Assembly (NCBI RefSeq): GCF_016862375.1
Contig: NZ_BOMV01000069.1
Coordinates: forward strand, 186,001 to 250,000
Length of the DNA stretch: 64,000 nt
Direction: 5' to 3'
DNA from: Paractinoplanes rishiriensis
GTDB taxonomy: Bacteria; Actinomycetota; Actinomycetes; Mycobacteriales; Micromonosporaceae
Part shown: piece after piece, positions 16,001 through 25,738 of the stretch
Numbering within the stretch: position 1 is the first letter of the stretch
Layout: each line of letters opens with the position of its first letter
Translations under genes and position numbers: made by a program
The notes under the pieces: generated by a model
What the model was told of the DNA's origin: nothing
Databases searched by the model: none
Seen by the model: the letters and a program-made list of their open reading frames with translations, nothing else

Positions 16001-16585
16001 ATCGCTCAGCGAGGTGTCGGCGGCCAGCTGGGCCGAGGCGTCGCGGACCGAGAGAAGGTCGTCGATCAGGTTGTTGTAGGTGTCCTCGACGTCGTCGACC
16101 TTGAGCTTGCCGTTGGCGATCTGGCTGCGCTTGGCCGGCAGGTCCTCGAGGTTGCGGTCGAGCCGCAGCAGCAGCGTGCCAACTTTGGCCGGTACGTCGT
16201 CGAGCGCGGCCTTCTGCTGGGAATAGGGCACCTTGGCCTGGTCGACCTGTGCGTGCTCCTCGTTGTAAGCCTTGAGCGAAGCCGCACGGACCGGACTCTT
16301 CGGGTCATTCGTCACGAGCATCACGCCGAAAGCGCGTTCGTTCTGCAGGTGGTCGACGAGACCGCCGGCGGCCTCGGACAGCACCGACAGGTTTCGCGCG
16401 CGCTCCGCGTTGCTGGCCTCTTCGATGTGGTCGACCAGGCCGCTGACGCCGACGATGATCGTCGCCAGGGTGGGCACCAGCATGATGAGGCCGAGCTTCG
16501 ACCAGATCGGCAGGTCTCGCAGCCGATCGGCCGGCCGACGGAGACGCGACATGACGCCGGTCGCCGTCTTGGGGCGCTTGCTCAC
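13031..16585 (-). CDS. Conservon nitrate/nitrite-sensing histidine kinase-like protein (CvnA-type)
   Basis: A 1184-residue membrane sensor. TM1 is about 31-51, followed by an extracellular NIT (nitrate/nitrite-sensing) domain (about 55-330), TM2 (about 334-356), a HAMP-like linker, and a helix with DHLATRMRR (about 485-493). The HATPase_c domain has N-box ELFDNATAF (558-566) and G1 DRGIGIS (590-596). A low-complexity Pro/Gly/Ala tail of about 500 residues follows. It ends in a conserved tail: SAWFT, W...DEGWEAA, GLPKRTPMAQLVPG and YHRGVQRGR. GTG 16585 has AGGAGG 8 nt upstream. The extra 17 codons upstream have no ribosome site. It heads the conservon operon. Confidence 0.93.
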   Translation of the reverse strand: MSKRPKTATGVMSRLRRPADRLRDLPIWSKLGLIMLVPTLATIIVGVSGLVDHIEEASNAERARNLSVLSEAAGGLVDHLQNERAFGVMLVTNDPKSPVRAASLKAYNEEHAQVDQAKVPYSQQKAALDDVPAKVGTLLLRLDRNLEDLPAKRSQIANGKLKVDDVEDTYNNLIDDLLSVRDASAQLAADTSLSDHLRAVAAVARAKEYAAQQRNVGHEVLGDGDFNATLRRKFLLTDTGFQLAGTTLQTVGTDSEKQLFERIKDVPDGRAATNLTGQLQSLQGANTSNIPFDSQSWEAAMTGYNKLFRQVEQKMDADIVAQATELRNNVNRRVFVETSVLLAMLLLAILFAWLVARSMARSLRELRQGALSVAQFGLPHAVSRLRDPALSSSLTPAQVADQIAEPLPVRSRDEFGQVTEAFNAVHLEAVRTAAEQAALRSSVATMFVNLARRSQILVDRLIGHLDRLERGEEDPDRLAELFQLDHLATRMRRNDENLLVLAGADSTRVQREPAALIDVLRAAQSEVEHYTRIEFGMIDRDIEVAAHAVNDMVHLVAELFDNATAFSPPNSTVIVEARRLGDGALLSVEDRGIGISREQLRDLNERLANPPMVDVAVSRMMGLVVVARLANRHGVKVELRPADAERGTVAEVSMPVQVLIAGAAVGGRPPQPAVANPPARPAMPEPLALESGRGGYPGGRPFDPNPPMNNGGMLGTGGGRAVPAWSDLTGAPGSNGNGFGPNGLLNGGSNGTGGNNTNGANGFYGPRSNEPIPPLPSGPVSPSGPQGFAGPDGLPRRTTETREGDGGFGASIPRQLPANPENQGRGTFVPPVSAPPVPPVSAPPVPSAPPYARPTSVPPSAETPVSGAPTSPSAPPAWPPAPERDPNAAPHVPESLAAALDMTAEIPRYRPDATQQQPQVERPTNPQTAPIPSSAPVSGMPTSGGPQTEAQRAAAAAKAAHEAAAAEAAAAQATAAAQIAAAQAARQREAQGQYTDETMELPIFRELESAWFTTTTAQPADRATTGAGDETVTTQRISTGEPARTVGVPHQAGSPETREMDPATVGVGAANGYGSNGSAGGVATNPWRTAADEGWEAAAAAAERSVESTTNAGLPKRTPMAQLVPGGVDRGGNSVQRRTPEGVRGLLSAYHRGVQRGRTKEQSTNPEETPGGQQSSQAGKEHEA

Positions 16586-16989
16586 GTCACCGTCCTCCTG
16601 ATTCGGGCCCGGCCTTCGGGTCGCCGGACACCGCACGGCCGACTGCCGCGTCGGGCCCCCGAGATTCCATCACGACGAGTGTCAAAGAGAAAGAGCAGGC
16701 GGACACGGACCGGTTGTGTGACGGAATGTTGCTCCGTCGCAGTTGGACTTCGCCGGTTCGATATCACTACCTGTGCAGGCATGTATCTCTCTGTGTCACT
16801 CCGCCGATCGGCGCGGCTCGGGGGTGTCGCCAGCCGATCGGGCCCGATCGTAATGGATCGCGGCAGGACAGACGATGGCGCGGTCCCGGCTCCAGAGCAA
16901 GGTGAGATGCCGGATTTTGCAGTGTTTGTAGGGACCATTCTGACCGAACGGATGATCGGCCCCACCGAACCGCCAGGCCCGGCGGGGAG
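16586..16989. other. Intergenic region upstream of the conservon
   Basis: About 400 bp between the add stop and the kinase start, both on the minus strand. It should hold the conservon promoter. On the minus strand I see TTGACA in CTTTGACACTCG (about 16684-16679) but no good TANNNT at the right distance. No gene or strong repeat is apparent. Confidence 0.4.
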
Positions 16990-18072
16990 TCAGGCGAGCA
17001 ACTTGGCATATGCCGGCTTGATCACCTCGTCGATGATCGCGAGCCGCTCGTCGAACGGGATGAAGGCGGACTTCATCGCGTTGATGGTCAGCCAGCGCAG
17101 TTCCGCCCAGCCCCAGCCGAACGCCTCGCAGAGCAGTGCCATCTCGCGGGACATCGAGGTGCCGCTCATGAGCCGGTTGTCGGTGTTGACCGTGACCCGG
17201 AACCGGAGGTCGTGCAGCAGGCCGATGGGGTGCTCGGCGATCGAGCGGGCGGCACCGGTCTGCACGTTCGACGAGGGGCACAGCTCGAGCGGGATCCGCT
17301 TGTCCCGGACGTAGGCGGACAGCCGGCCCAGCACCGCACCCTCGCCGCGGTGGCCGGTGATGTCGTCCACCAGGCGCACGCCGTGCCCCAGCCGGTCGGC
17401 CCCGCACCACTGGATGGCCTGCCAGATCGACGGCAGCCCGAACGCCTCGCCGGCGTGGATGGTGAAGTGGAAGTTCTCCCGCTGGAGGTACTCGAACGCG
17501 TCCAGGTGCCGGGTGGGCGGGAAACCGGCCTCGGCGCCGGCGATGTCGAAGCCCACCACGCCCTGGTCCCGGTAGCGCACGGCCAACTCGGCGATCTCCT
17601 GCGAGCGGGCCGCGTGCCGCATCGCGGTCAGCAGCACACCGACCCGGATCGGCCGGCCCTGCGCGGCCGCCTCGGCGGCGCCGTCGACGAACCCGGAGTT
17701 CACCGCGTCGACCACCCGATCCAGGGTGAGGCCGCGCTCCAGGTGCTGTTCCGGGGCGTAGCGGACCTCGGCGTACACGACGCCGTCGGCGGACAGGTCG
17801 AGCGCGCACTCCTTGGCCACCCGATGCAGCCCCGCCTCGGTCTGCATGACCGCCACCGTGTGCGCGAACGTCTCCAGGTACCGTTCCAGCGAGCCCGAGT
17901 CGGCCGCCGCCACGAACCACTCACCGAGCGCCTGCGGATCGCCGGCGGGCAGGGGGTGTCCTATCGCGTCGGCCAGTTCGAGGATGGTCGCGGGGCGCAG
18001 ACCACCGTCCAGGTGGTCGTGCAGCAGCGCCTTCGGTGCCTTGACGATGTCGGAGTGCATGAGTGCGGCCAT
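16990..18072 (-). CDS. add: Adenosine deaminase
   Basis: Deaminates adenosine and deoxyadenosine to inosine forms in purine salvage. The 360-residue protein has the zinc-binding HDH in LLHDHLDGGL (about 17-26), TIHAGE with the catalytic glutamate, DRLGHG with the catalytic histidine, ELCPSSN, and the last metal aspartate in VNTDNR. It is of normal length and complete. ATG 18072 gives the typical start; an internal ATG at 18060 is possible. It is transcribed alone, convergent with nothing nearby, and functionally joins the nucleoside uptake operon downstream. Confidence 0.95.
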   Translation of the reverse strand: MAALMHSDIVKAPKALLHDHLDGGLRPATILELADAIGHPLPAGDPQALGEWFVAAADSGSLERYLETFAHTVAVMQTEAGLHRVAKECALDLSADGVVYAEVRYAPEQHLERGLTLDRVVDAVNSGFVDGAAEAAAQGRPIRVGVLLTAMRHAARSQEIAELAVRYRDQGVVGFDIAGAEAGFPPTRHLDAFEYLQRENFHFTIHAGEAFGLPSIWQAIQWCGADRLGHGVRLVDDITGHRGEGAVLGRLSAYVRDKRIPLELCPSSNVQTGAARSIAEHPIGLLHDLRFRVTVNTDNRLMSGTSMSREMALLCEAFGWGWAELRWLTINAMKSAFIPFDERLAIIDEVIKPAYAKLLA

Positions 18073-18098
18073 CAGCCGAGCTTAGGGGGCCGGACCGA

Positions 18099-18902
18099 AT
18101 GATCGATGGAGCAATCCCGTATCTGCGGTGCCCGGTTTGCGAACAGTCGCTGGCTCGCGCCGAACGGGCACTGCGCTGCCCCCGCGGGCACAATTTCGAC
18201 CTGGCCAGGCAGGGGTACGCGGACCTGAGCGCTGGCCGGCTGCCGCACGTCGGCGACACCGCCGACATGGTGGCCGACCGGGCCGCGTTCCTGGCCGCCG
18301 GGCACTACGACTTCATCGGGTCGGCGCTGGCCGCGGCGGCCGCCACCGACGGCCTGGTGGTGGACGCCGGCACCGGCACCGGTGACTACCTGGCCCGGGT
18401 GCTGGCGGCCGCACCAGCGGCGACCGGGCTGGGGCTGGACGTGTCGAAACCGGCACTGCGCCGGGCCGCCCGCTGCCACCCCCGGGCCGGTGCGGTGCTG
18501 GCCGACCTGTGGCGCCCGCTGCCGATCGTGGACGGGGCGGCCGCGGTGATCCTGGACGTGTTCGCCCCGCGCAACGGCGCCGAGTTCCGCCGCGTCCTGC
18601 GCCCGGACGGCCGCCTGCTGGTGGTCACGCCCGCAGCCGGGCACCTGCACGAACTGGTGGCGGCGCACGGGCTGATCCGGGTCGCACCGGACAAGGCGGC
18701 CCGGGTCCGCGAGGCGCTCGACGACCACTTCGCGGTGGAGTCGGTCACCGCCCTGGAACACAGCCTCGACCTGAGCGCCGCCGAGGCCCGCACGCTGATC
18801 GGCATGACGCCGAGCGCGCACCACGTCCCGGTGGCGACGCTGCCCACCGCCGCGGTCAAGGTGACCGCCGCGGTCGACCTGACCGTCTATCGGCCGCGCT
18901 GA
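18099..18902 (+). CDS. RlmA-type 23S rRNA (guanine-N1)-methyltransferase
   Basis: A 267-residue SAM-dependent methyltransferase of the RlmA/TlrB family. An N-terminal zinc ribbon (LRCPVCEQSL...LRCPRGHNFD, about 9-31) is followed by RQGYADL, typical of this family. The SAM motif VVDAGTGTGDYL (about 87-98) and LDVSKPAL follow. Known relatives methylate G745 or G748 in 23S rRNA, and some confer tylosin-type resistance. Which base is methylated here cannot be read. ATG 18099 has AGGGGG about 9 nt upstream. It ends 4 bp from the convergent DUF4272 gene. Confidence 0.85.
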   Translation: MIDGAIPYLRCPVCEQSLARAERALRCPRGHNFDLARQGYADLSAGRLPHVGDTADMVADRAAFLAAGHYDFIGSALAAAAATDGLVVDAGTGTGDYLARVLAAAPAATGLGLDVSKPALRRAARCHPRAGAVLADLWRPLPIVDGAAAVILDVFAPRNGAEFRRVLRPDGRLLVVTPAAGHLHELVAAHGLIRVAPDKAARVREALDDHFAVESVTALEHSLDLSAAEARTLIGMTPSAHHVPVATLPTAAVKVTAAVDLTVYRPR

Positions 18903-18906
18903 CCAG

Positions 18907-19587
18907 CTAGACCGACAGGTCCACCTCTTCCCACTCCGGGGGCTTGTCGTGGTACGGGCCGTGGAAGATCACCGCCCACTCCAGGGCCCACCGGCGCTGG
19001 CCGATCGCGTTCGCGTTGATCTCGCCCGGCAACCGCATGCCGACGCGTTCCGACTCCTGGAACGCCCAGTCCAGGCAGTAGTAGAGGTCGAGCAGGACGG
19101 CCGCCTCGACCGGGTCGCGCGGCGACATCAGCGACCGGGAGCGCCAGCTCACGAACGTCTCACCGGCCGGCAGATCGGGCATCTGCGACATCATCCGGCC
19201 CTCCGGCGGGGCCGTGGGGTCGAGGTGCCGGCTCAGGCCGAGCAGCCAGGCCAGCGCGAAGACCGCGTCGTGGTGCAGCACGAAGGACCGGTGATCGCCC
19301 TTGGCCCCGATCACGAACTGCCACTCGGGCGGTGTGACCAGATCGACCAGGTGCGCGGCCAGCAGCCAGCTCATCGCGATCTCGGTGGGCATGCCGAAGC
19401 ACCGCGCCACGACCACGTGCAGCACCGCGGCCCGCGCCTCCAGGTCGGCGGTCGGGCGCAGCTCCACCGTGTCGCCCAGCTCCCAGATCAGCGGGAATCC
19501 GGGCGGTGGCACCGGCAGGCCCAGGCGCGCGACTTCGTCGAGGCTGGCCTCGCGGACCGCGCGCGGGTCGGGTGCGGCCTTCGTCAT
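18907..19587 (-). CDS. DUF4272-like protein at end of nucleoside operon
   Basis: A 226-residue soluble protein with features of DUF4272 (REASLDEVARLGLPVPP near the start, then a tryptophan-rich helical body with AVFALAWLLGLSRHLDP and LLDLYYCLDWAF). No catalytic motif is evident. Its start lies 6 nt after the deoA stop, so it is probably the last gene of the bmpA-to-deoA operon. That is the only clue to its role. The family assignment rests on overall pattern and is moderate. Confidence 0.65.
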   Translation of the reverse strand: MTKAAPDPRAVREASLDEVARLGLPVPPPGFPLIWELGDTVELRPTADLEARAAVLHVVVARCFGMPTEIAMSWLLAAHLVDLVTPPEWQFVIGAKGDHRSFVLHHDAVFALAWLLGLSRHLDPTAPPEGRMMSQMPDLPAGETFVSWRSRSLMSPRDPVEAAVLLDLYYCLDWAFQESERVGMRLPGEINANAIGQRRWALEWAVIFHGPYHDKPPEWEEVDLSV

Positions 19588-19593
19588 GGTGCG

Positions 19594-20871
<1,278 letters not shown>

Positions 20872-20883
20872 CGGGGCCTCTCG

Positions 20884-21597
20884 TCAGTCCTGCTGCCACC
20901 GGTCGGGGATGCCCTCCGGCGGTTCTCCCTCGCCGGCCCAGGTCAGGCCGCCGTCCGCGGCCACCACCACGATCCGCGGGGTGCGCACCTGCCCCCAGGC
21001 CACCGCCTCCGCCGCGGTCGGGAAGTTCGGGCCCTCCTCGAGCACGCCCTTGGCGACGTCGCTCTCCTGCGGGCTGCCGCCGGACCGCTCCCAGTACCCG
21101 GTCCAGACCGTCGCGCCGCCGGACAGGTCCGGGTGCACGAAAACCGTCCCCCGGCCGCGCCACTTGGCCAGCGCGGCCGGCACCTCGGGCCCGGACGCCG
21201 GCCCGTTCACCTTGTCGAGGTCCTCCGGGCCGAACGCGTGTGGCAGCAACTCGGCCATGGTGAGCGGCCGCGGCACGGCCTCGACCAGGCAGTCCGCGCC
21301 GCCGTGCTCCCAGAGCAGCTGACGGCAGCGCCCGCACGGCATCAGCGGGTTGCCGTTGGCGTCCACGCAGGAGACCGCCACCAGCCGCCCGCCACCGGTC
21401 GCCGCGAGCGAGCTGACCAGCCCGCACTCGGCGCACAGCCCGACGCCGTAGGAGGCGTTCTCCACGTTGCAGCCGACGACCACCCGGCCGTCGTCCACCA
21501 GCCCCGCCACCCCGACCGGGAAGTCGGAGTACGGCGCGTACGCGTGCCGCATGGCCTCGATGGCGGCCGCCCGCAAGGCGGCCCAGTCGATCTCCAT
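20884..21597 (-). CDS. cdd: Cytidine deaminase with C-terminal extension
   Basis: Deaminates cytidine and deoxycytidine. Residues 1-130 are a standard tetrameric-type CDA: NVENASYGVGLCAECGL with zinc ligand Cys55 and catalytic Glu57, and PCGRCRQ with Cys88 and Cys91. The protein is 237 residues, about 105 longer than usual. The extra part contains GRGTVFVHPDLSGGATVWTG and a strand-rich RIVVVAADGGLTW, with no motif I recognise. ATG 21597 is the only start giving a normal N-terminus. The long open frame upstream of it is a shadow of the permease gene. It lies 35 nt after the permease stop. Confidence 0.9.
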   Translation of the reverse strand: MEIDWAALRAAAIEAMRHAYAPYSDFPVGVAGLVDDGRVVVGCNVENASYGVGLCAECGLVSSLAATGGGRLVAVSCVDANGNPLMPCGRCRQLLWEHGGADCLVEAVPRPLTMAELLPHAFGPEDLDKVNGPASGPEVPAALAKWRGRGTVFVHPDLSGGATVWTGYWERSGGSPQESDVAKGVLEEGPNFPTAAEAVAWGQVRTPRIVVVAADGGLTWAGEGEPPEGIPDRWQQD

Positions 21598-21632
21598 GCC
21601 GCCGATTCTGCCCCACTCCACCCGCGGGCCGG

Positions 21633-22892
21633 TCAGCTCTTGGTGTACGGCACGCCGTCCGCCGCCGGCGCACGCACCCGGCCCACCAGGCCGGCCACCG
21701 CGATGATGGTGGCGATGTACGGCAGCATGTTGAGGAACTGGTTGGGCACCGGGCTGCCGGCCACGCTCAGATAGAACGCCAGCTTCTGGGCGAACCCGAA
21801 GAACAGCGCCGCGCCCAGCGCCCCGAACGGGGTCCACCGCCCGAAGATGAGCGCGGCCAGCGCGATGAAGCCGGCGCCCGCAGTCATGTTCTTGTTGAAG
21901 GCACCGGTCGAGACCAGCGTGAAGTAGGCACCGCCGGCACCCGCGATCAGGCCGCCCAGCAGCACGTTGACGTAGCGCAGGCCGCGCACCCGGACGCCGA
22001 CCGTGTCGGCCGCCGTGGGGTGCTCGCCGACCGCGCGGGTACGCAGGCCCCAGCGGGTCCACTTCAGCGCGAAGTGGATCACCACCACCAGAATCAGGGC
22101 GGCCCAGACCAGCAGGTGGGTGTGGAACAGCACCGGGCCGATGACCGGGATGTCGGACAGCAGCGGCACCTCCCACCGGGGCAGCGGCGGCGGCTGGTTG
22201 TACTTCAGCGCGTCCGGCTGCATCAGGCGCTCGTACAGGAACCCGGTCACGCCGAGCGCGAACAGGTTGAGCACGATGCCGACCACCACCTGGTCGACCA
22301 GGAAGCGGATGGCCAGCACGGCCAGCATGGCGGCGATGATCACGCCGCCCACCATCGCGCTGACCAGGCCGGCCCAGACGCTGGTGGCGAGCGTGCCGAT
22401 CAGCGCGGCGCCGAACGCGCCCATCAGGAACTGGCCCTCGATGGCGACGTTCACCACGCCGGAGCGCTCGCCCAGCACGCCGGCCAGCGCGCCGAGGATC
22501 AGCGGCAGCGCGTACTCGAGGCTGCCGCTCATGGTGTCGACCAGCGGCAGGAACTTGCCGGCCACCTGCCAGCACAGGAAGGAGAGCACGAACGACGCGA
22601 TGCCGCAGCTGAGCAGCGCGGTCTGCCAGCGCGGCGCCCGGCCGATCAGCATGATCACGCCCAGCACCACGGTGAGCAGGCCGAAGATGATGGTGCCGAC
22701 CTGCCCGTTGATCGACAGGGCGGCGCCGCTGGCGTCCGTGCTCAGCGTGAAGCGGGCCGTCGCGGACTCGGCCACCGAGCCGAACACCAGGGTCGCCAAC
22801 AGGCCGATGGCGGCGATGCCGGCGCCGAGGCGGCGTTCCCGGTTCCAGAACCGGTCCGGCGCCGCAACCTCAACGGTCGTCGTGGTCGACAT
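21633..22892 (-). CDS. Nucleoside ABC transporter permease (second subunit)
   Basis: A 419-residue inner-membrane permease of the BmpA-linked nucleoside transporter type (NupQ/RnsD-like). It has many hydrophobic segments and the conserved stretch SGVVNVAIEGQFLMGAF (about 149-165) near the coupling region. TMs 1-3 precede a longer loop. It pairs with the neighbouring permease to form the channel. ATG 22892 is chosen because AAGGG lies 9 nt upstream. GTG 22898 overlaps the previous stop (GTGA) and is an alternative. Confidence 0.9.
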   Translation of the reverse strand: MSTTTTVEVAAPDRFWNRERRLGAGIAAIGLLATLVFGSVAESATARFTLSTDASGAALSINGQVGTIIFGLLTVVLGVIMLIGRAPRWQTALLSCGIASFVLSFLCWQVAGKFLPLVDTMSGSLEYALPLILGALAGVLGERSGVVNVAIEGQFLMGAFGAALIGTLATSVWAGLVSAMVGGVIIAAMLAVLAIRFLVDQVVVGIVLNLFALGVTGFLYERLMQPDALKYNQPPPLPRWEVPLLSDIPVIGPVLFHTHLLVWAALILVVVIHFALKWTRWGLRTRAVGEHPTAADTVGVRVRGLRYVNVLLGGLIAGAGGAYFTLVSTGAFNKNMTAGAGFIALAALIFGRWTPFGALGAALFFGFAQKLAFYLSVAGSPVPNQFLNMLPYIATIIAVAGLVGRVRAPAADGVPYTKS

Positions 22893-22894
22893 GG

Positions 22895-24157
22895 TCACCA
22901 GCCCTTCGCCATCGAGGCGCCGAGCCGTGCGGACCGGGCGGCGCGGAGCTGGAAGATCGCCTTCACCAGAGCGGGGGCGGCGATGAAGATGACGATGAGG
23001 GCCTGCAGCACGGTCACCAGTTCGAGCGAGATGCCCACGTCGACCTGCATGAGGTTGCCACCGGCTCGCAGCGCCCCGTACAGGATCGCGGCGAACAGCG
23101 TGCCCCACGGCCGGTTGCGACCGAGCAGGGCGACCAGCAGCCCGTCGAAGCCGATGTTGCCGGCCACCTGGGCGGTGAGCTTGTCGGCGGTGCCCAGCAC
23201 CTGGGTGGCGCCGCCCAGGCCGGCGAGGGCGCCGGCGACAACCATGAGGAGGGTGTACGTCTTGGCGACGCTAATTCCGGCGGTCTTGGCGGCCGGCGGG
23301 TTGACGCCCACCGCGCGCAGCTCGAAGCCGAACGCCGACCGGTTGATCAGCCAGGCCACCCCGGCCGTGGCCAGCACCGCGAACACGATGCCGAGGTGCA
23401 TCCGCAGCGGCGCCGGCATCGAGGTCAGCGCGGCCGAGCTGTCGATGGTCTTGCTGATCGCGTCGGACCGCTCCGGGTCCTGCACGCCGGGCTGGAGGAT
23501 GAGCCAGCTCAGGAACAGCAGCGCGGTGTAGTTGAGCATGATCGTGGTGATCACCTCGTGCGCGCCGGTGCGGGCCTTGAGCAGGCCGGGTAGGAAACCC
23601 CAGAGCGCACCGCCGATCGCGCCGCCGAGCAGGGCCACCAGCATGTGCACGACCGGCGGCAGGCCGAACGCGAAACCGGCCACCCCGGCCACGACGCAGC
23701 CCAGGATCGCCTGGCCCTGGCCACCGATGTTGAACAGGCCGCCGCGGAACGCGATCGCCACCGACAGGCCGGTGAAGACCAGCGGCGCCGCGTAGGTGAG
23801 GGTCTCCGAGATCGGGTTGAGCGCCGCCTGCCAGGTGCCGGTGCCGTTGGCCCAGGCCTGCACCGCGGCCGGGTCGAAGATGGCGCCCTTGAACAGGTCG
23901 GCGTAAGCCGCGCTGATCAGCGTCCAGCTGGCTTCCACGGCGTCGCTCGGCCGGGCCGTGAAGTAGGCGAACGTGGCCAGCACGTTCGGGTCCGAGAGCG
24001 CGATCAGCACGGCGCCGATGACCAGCGCCAGGAAGATCGACAGGACGGTGACCGTCACGGTGTTGGCCGACCAGAGGTTGCGGAGGAAGAGGCTCAGGAA
24101 CGCGTCGTCCGGCTTCTTGTCGTCCTTGGCCGGTGGCGCCTCGGTGTCGGTGCTCAC
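22895..24157 (-). CDS. Nucleoside ABC transporter permease (first subunit)
   Basis: A 420-residue permease, NupP/RnsC-like, with about nine hydrophobic segments and the family block FRGGLFNIGGQGQAILG (about 138-154). An N-terminal charged cytoplasmic stretch (EAPPAKDDKKPDDA) precedes TM1. GTG 24157 overlaps the ATPase stop by 4 nt, indicating coupled translation. It works with the ATPase at 24154 and the lipoprotein at 25795 in nucleoside uptake. Confidence 0.9.
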   Translation of the reverse strand: MSTDTEAPPAKDDKKPDDAFLSLFLRNLWSANTVTVTVLSIFLALVIGAVLIALSDPNVLATFAYFTARPSDAVEASWTLISAAYADLFKGAIFDPAAVQAWANGTGTWQAALNPISETLTYAAPLVFTGLSVAIAFRGGLFNIGGQGQAILGCVVAGVAGFAFGLPPVVHMLVALLGGAIGGALWGFLPGLLKARTGAHEVITTIMLNYTALLFLSWLILQPGVQDPERSDAISKTIDSSAALTSMPAPLRMHLGIVFAVLATAGVAWLINRSAFGFELRAVGVNPPAAKTAGISVAKTYTLLMVVAGALAGLGGATQVLGTADKLTAQVAGNIGFDGLLVALLGRNRPWGTLFAAILYGALRAGGNLMQVDVGISLELVTVLQALIVIFIAAPALVKAIFQLRAARSARLGASMAKGW

Positions 24158-25698
24158 TGGGGGTCTTCTTCCTGCGGGGCGGCGGCGGTCGGGCTTTCCG
24201 TGATGCCGGCCATCAGCAGGCCGATCTCCTCGCGGGGCATGTCGGGCGAGACCGTGGCGAGGACGCGGCCGCGGTACATCACCGCGATCCGGTCGGCCAG
24301 GCCGACCACCTCGTCCAGCTCGCTGGAGACCACGAGCACCGCGGTGCCGTTGTCCCGCTCGCGGATGATCTGGCTGTGGATGAACTCGATCGAGCCGACG
24401 TCCACGCCGCGGGTGGGCTGGCTGGCGATCATCAGGCGCAGCGGGCGGGACATCTCCCGGGCCACCACGACCTTCTGCTGGTTGCCGCCGGACAGGGTGC
24501 CGACCGTGGCCTCGGGTGACGAGGTACGGATGTCGAACTGGGTCACCCGTTCCCGGGCCGACTCGACGATCGCCTTAGGGTTGAGCCGCACCGCGTTGCC
24601 GAACGGCGGCCGGTCGTACATGTCCAGAACCAGGTTTTCCGCGACGGTGAACTCCTTCACCACCCCGTCGAGGCTGCGGTCCTCGGGCACGTAGCCGACG
24701 CCGGAGCGCAGGATCCTCTTGGTGCCCATGCCGACCAGGCTCTCGCCGTCCAGCGCCATCGCGCCGGCCCGGATCGGGCGCAGCCCCATGATCGCCTCGA
24801 CCAGCTCGGTCTGCCCGTTGCCCTGCACGCCGGCGATGCCGAGCACCTCGCCGGCCCGCACCTCCAGGTCGACGCCGTCGATCGCCCGGACCCCGCGGTC
24901 GTCGTCGACCACCAGGCCCGCGACCTTGAGCACCTCGCGTCCGGGTTCGGCCGGGCCCTTGCTGACCTCGAGGCTGACGTCCCGGCCGACCATCAGCGCC
25001 GCGAGCTCGTCCTCCGAGGTGTCCGGGGCCGCGGTTCCCACTGTTCTGCCCCGGCGGATCACGGTGATCCGGTCGGCGATGGCCTTGACCTCGCGCAGCT
25101 TGTGGGTGATGAAGACGATCGACTTGCCGGTCTCGGCCAGCGACCGCATCACGCTGAGCAGCTCGTCGGTCTCCTGCGGGGTGAGCACCGCGGTCGGCTC
25201 GTCCAGGATCAGCAGGTCGACGTCGCGGGTCAGGGCCTTGACGATCTCGACCCGCTGCTGCGCGCCGACCGGGAGGTTTTCCACCAGGGCGTCCGGATCG
25301 ACCGGCAGCCCGTACTTCCTGGAGGTCTCCAGCACGTCGCGGCGGTTGCGGCGGCGGTCGAGGATGCCGAGCGGGCCGCCGCGGACCTCCTCGGCGCCGA
25401 GCGCGATGTTCTCCGCCACGGTGAAGACCGGTACCAGCATGAAGTGCTGGTGGACCATGCCGATGCCGGCCGCGATGGCGTCCCGGGGGCTGCGGAAGAC
25501 CTTGGCCTCGCCGTCCACCAGGATCTCGCCCTCGTCCGGCTGGAGCAGGCCGTACAGCTGGTTCATCAGGGTCGACTTGCCGGCACCGTTCTCGCCGAGC
25601 AGCGCGTGCACCTCGCCCGGCTCGACCGTGATGTCGATGTGATCGTTGGCCACCAGGTCGCCGAAGCGCTTGGTGATGCCGCGCAGTTCGAGTCTCAG
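24154..25698 (-). CDS. Nucleoside ABC transporter ATPase (dual domain), probable CTG start
   Basis: A 514-residue tandem ATPase of the BmpA/ribose-type importers. Domain 1 has Walker A GENGAGKST (about 35-43) and LDEPTAVLTPQE. Domain 2 has a degenerate Walker A (AGVQGNGQTEL), signature LSGGNQQKVVVARE and SQPTRGVD. The only in-frame ATG/GTG/TTG start (GTG 25653) would remove the first beta-strand (LRLELRGITKRFGDL). An in-frame TGA lies just upstream, leaving CTG 25698 as the start. It has AGGAG 5 nt ahead. The hairpin at 25739-25763 separates it from the binding-protein gene. Confidence 0.88.
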   Translation of the reverse strand: MRLELRGITKRFGDLVANDHIDITVEPGEVHALLGENGAGKSTLMNQLYGLLQPDEGEILVDGEAKVFRSPRDAIAAGIGMVHQHFMLVPVFTVAENIALGAEEVRGGPLGILDRRRNRRDVLETSRKYGLPVDPDALVENLPVGAQQRVEIVKALTRDVDLLILDEPTAVLTPQETDELLSVMRSLAETGKSIVFITHKLREVKAIADRITVIRRGRTVGTAAPDTSEDELAALMVGRDVSLEVSKGPAEPGREVLKVAGLVVDDDRGVRAIDGVDLEVRAGEVLGIAGVQGNGQTELVEAIMGLRPIRAGAMALDGESLVGMGTKRILRSGVGYVPEDRSLDGVVKEFTVAENLVLDMYDRPPFGNAVRLNPKAIVESARERVTQFDIRTSSPEATVGTLSGGNQQKVVVAREMSRPLRLMIASQPTRGVDVGSIEFIHSQIIRERDNGTAVLVVSSELDEVVGLADRIAVMYRGRVLATVSPDMPREEIGLLMAGITESPTAAAPQEEDPQ

Positions 25699-25738
25699 CG
25701 GATCTCCTCAGCTCGGGCGGACATGGGGAACCGCCGCC

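Noticed and set aside
13028..17314. 1428-codon plus-strand open frame
   Set aside because: It is the antisense shadow of the conservon kinase. It has no start signal and its composition is dominated by Arg, Gly and Ala.
22895..23108. Upstream extension of the second permease frame
   Set aside because: It lies inside the first permease gene in another frame. The ribosome site and family N-terminus support the start at 22892.
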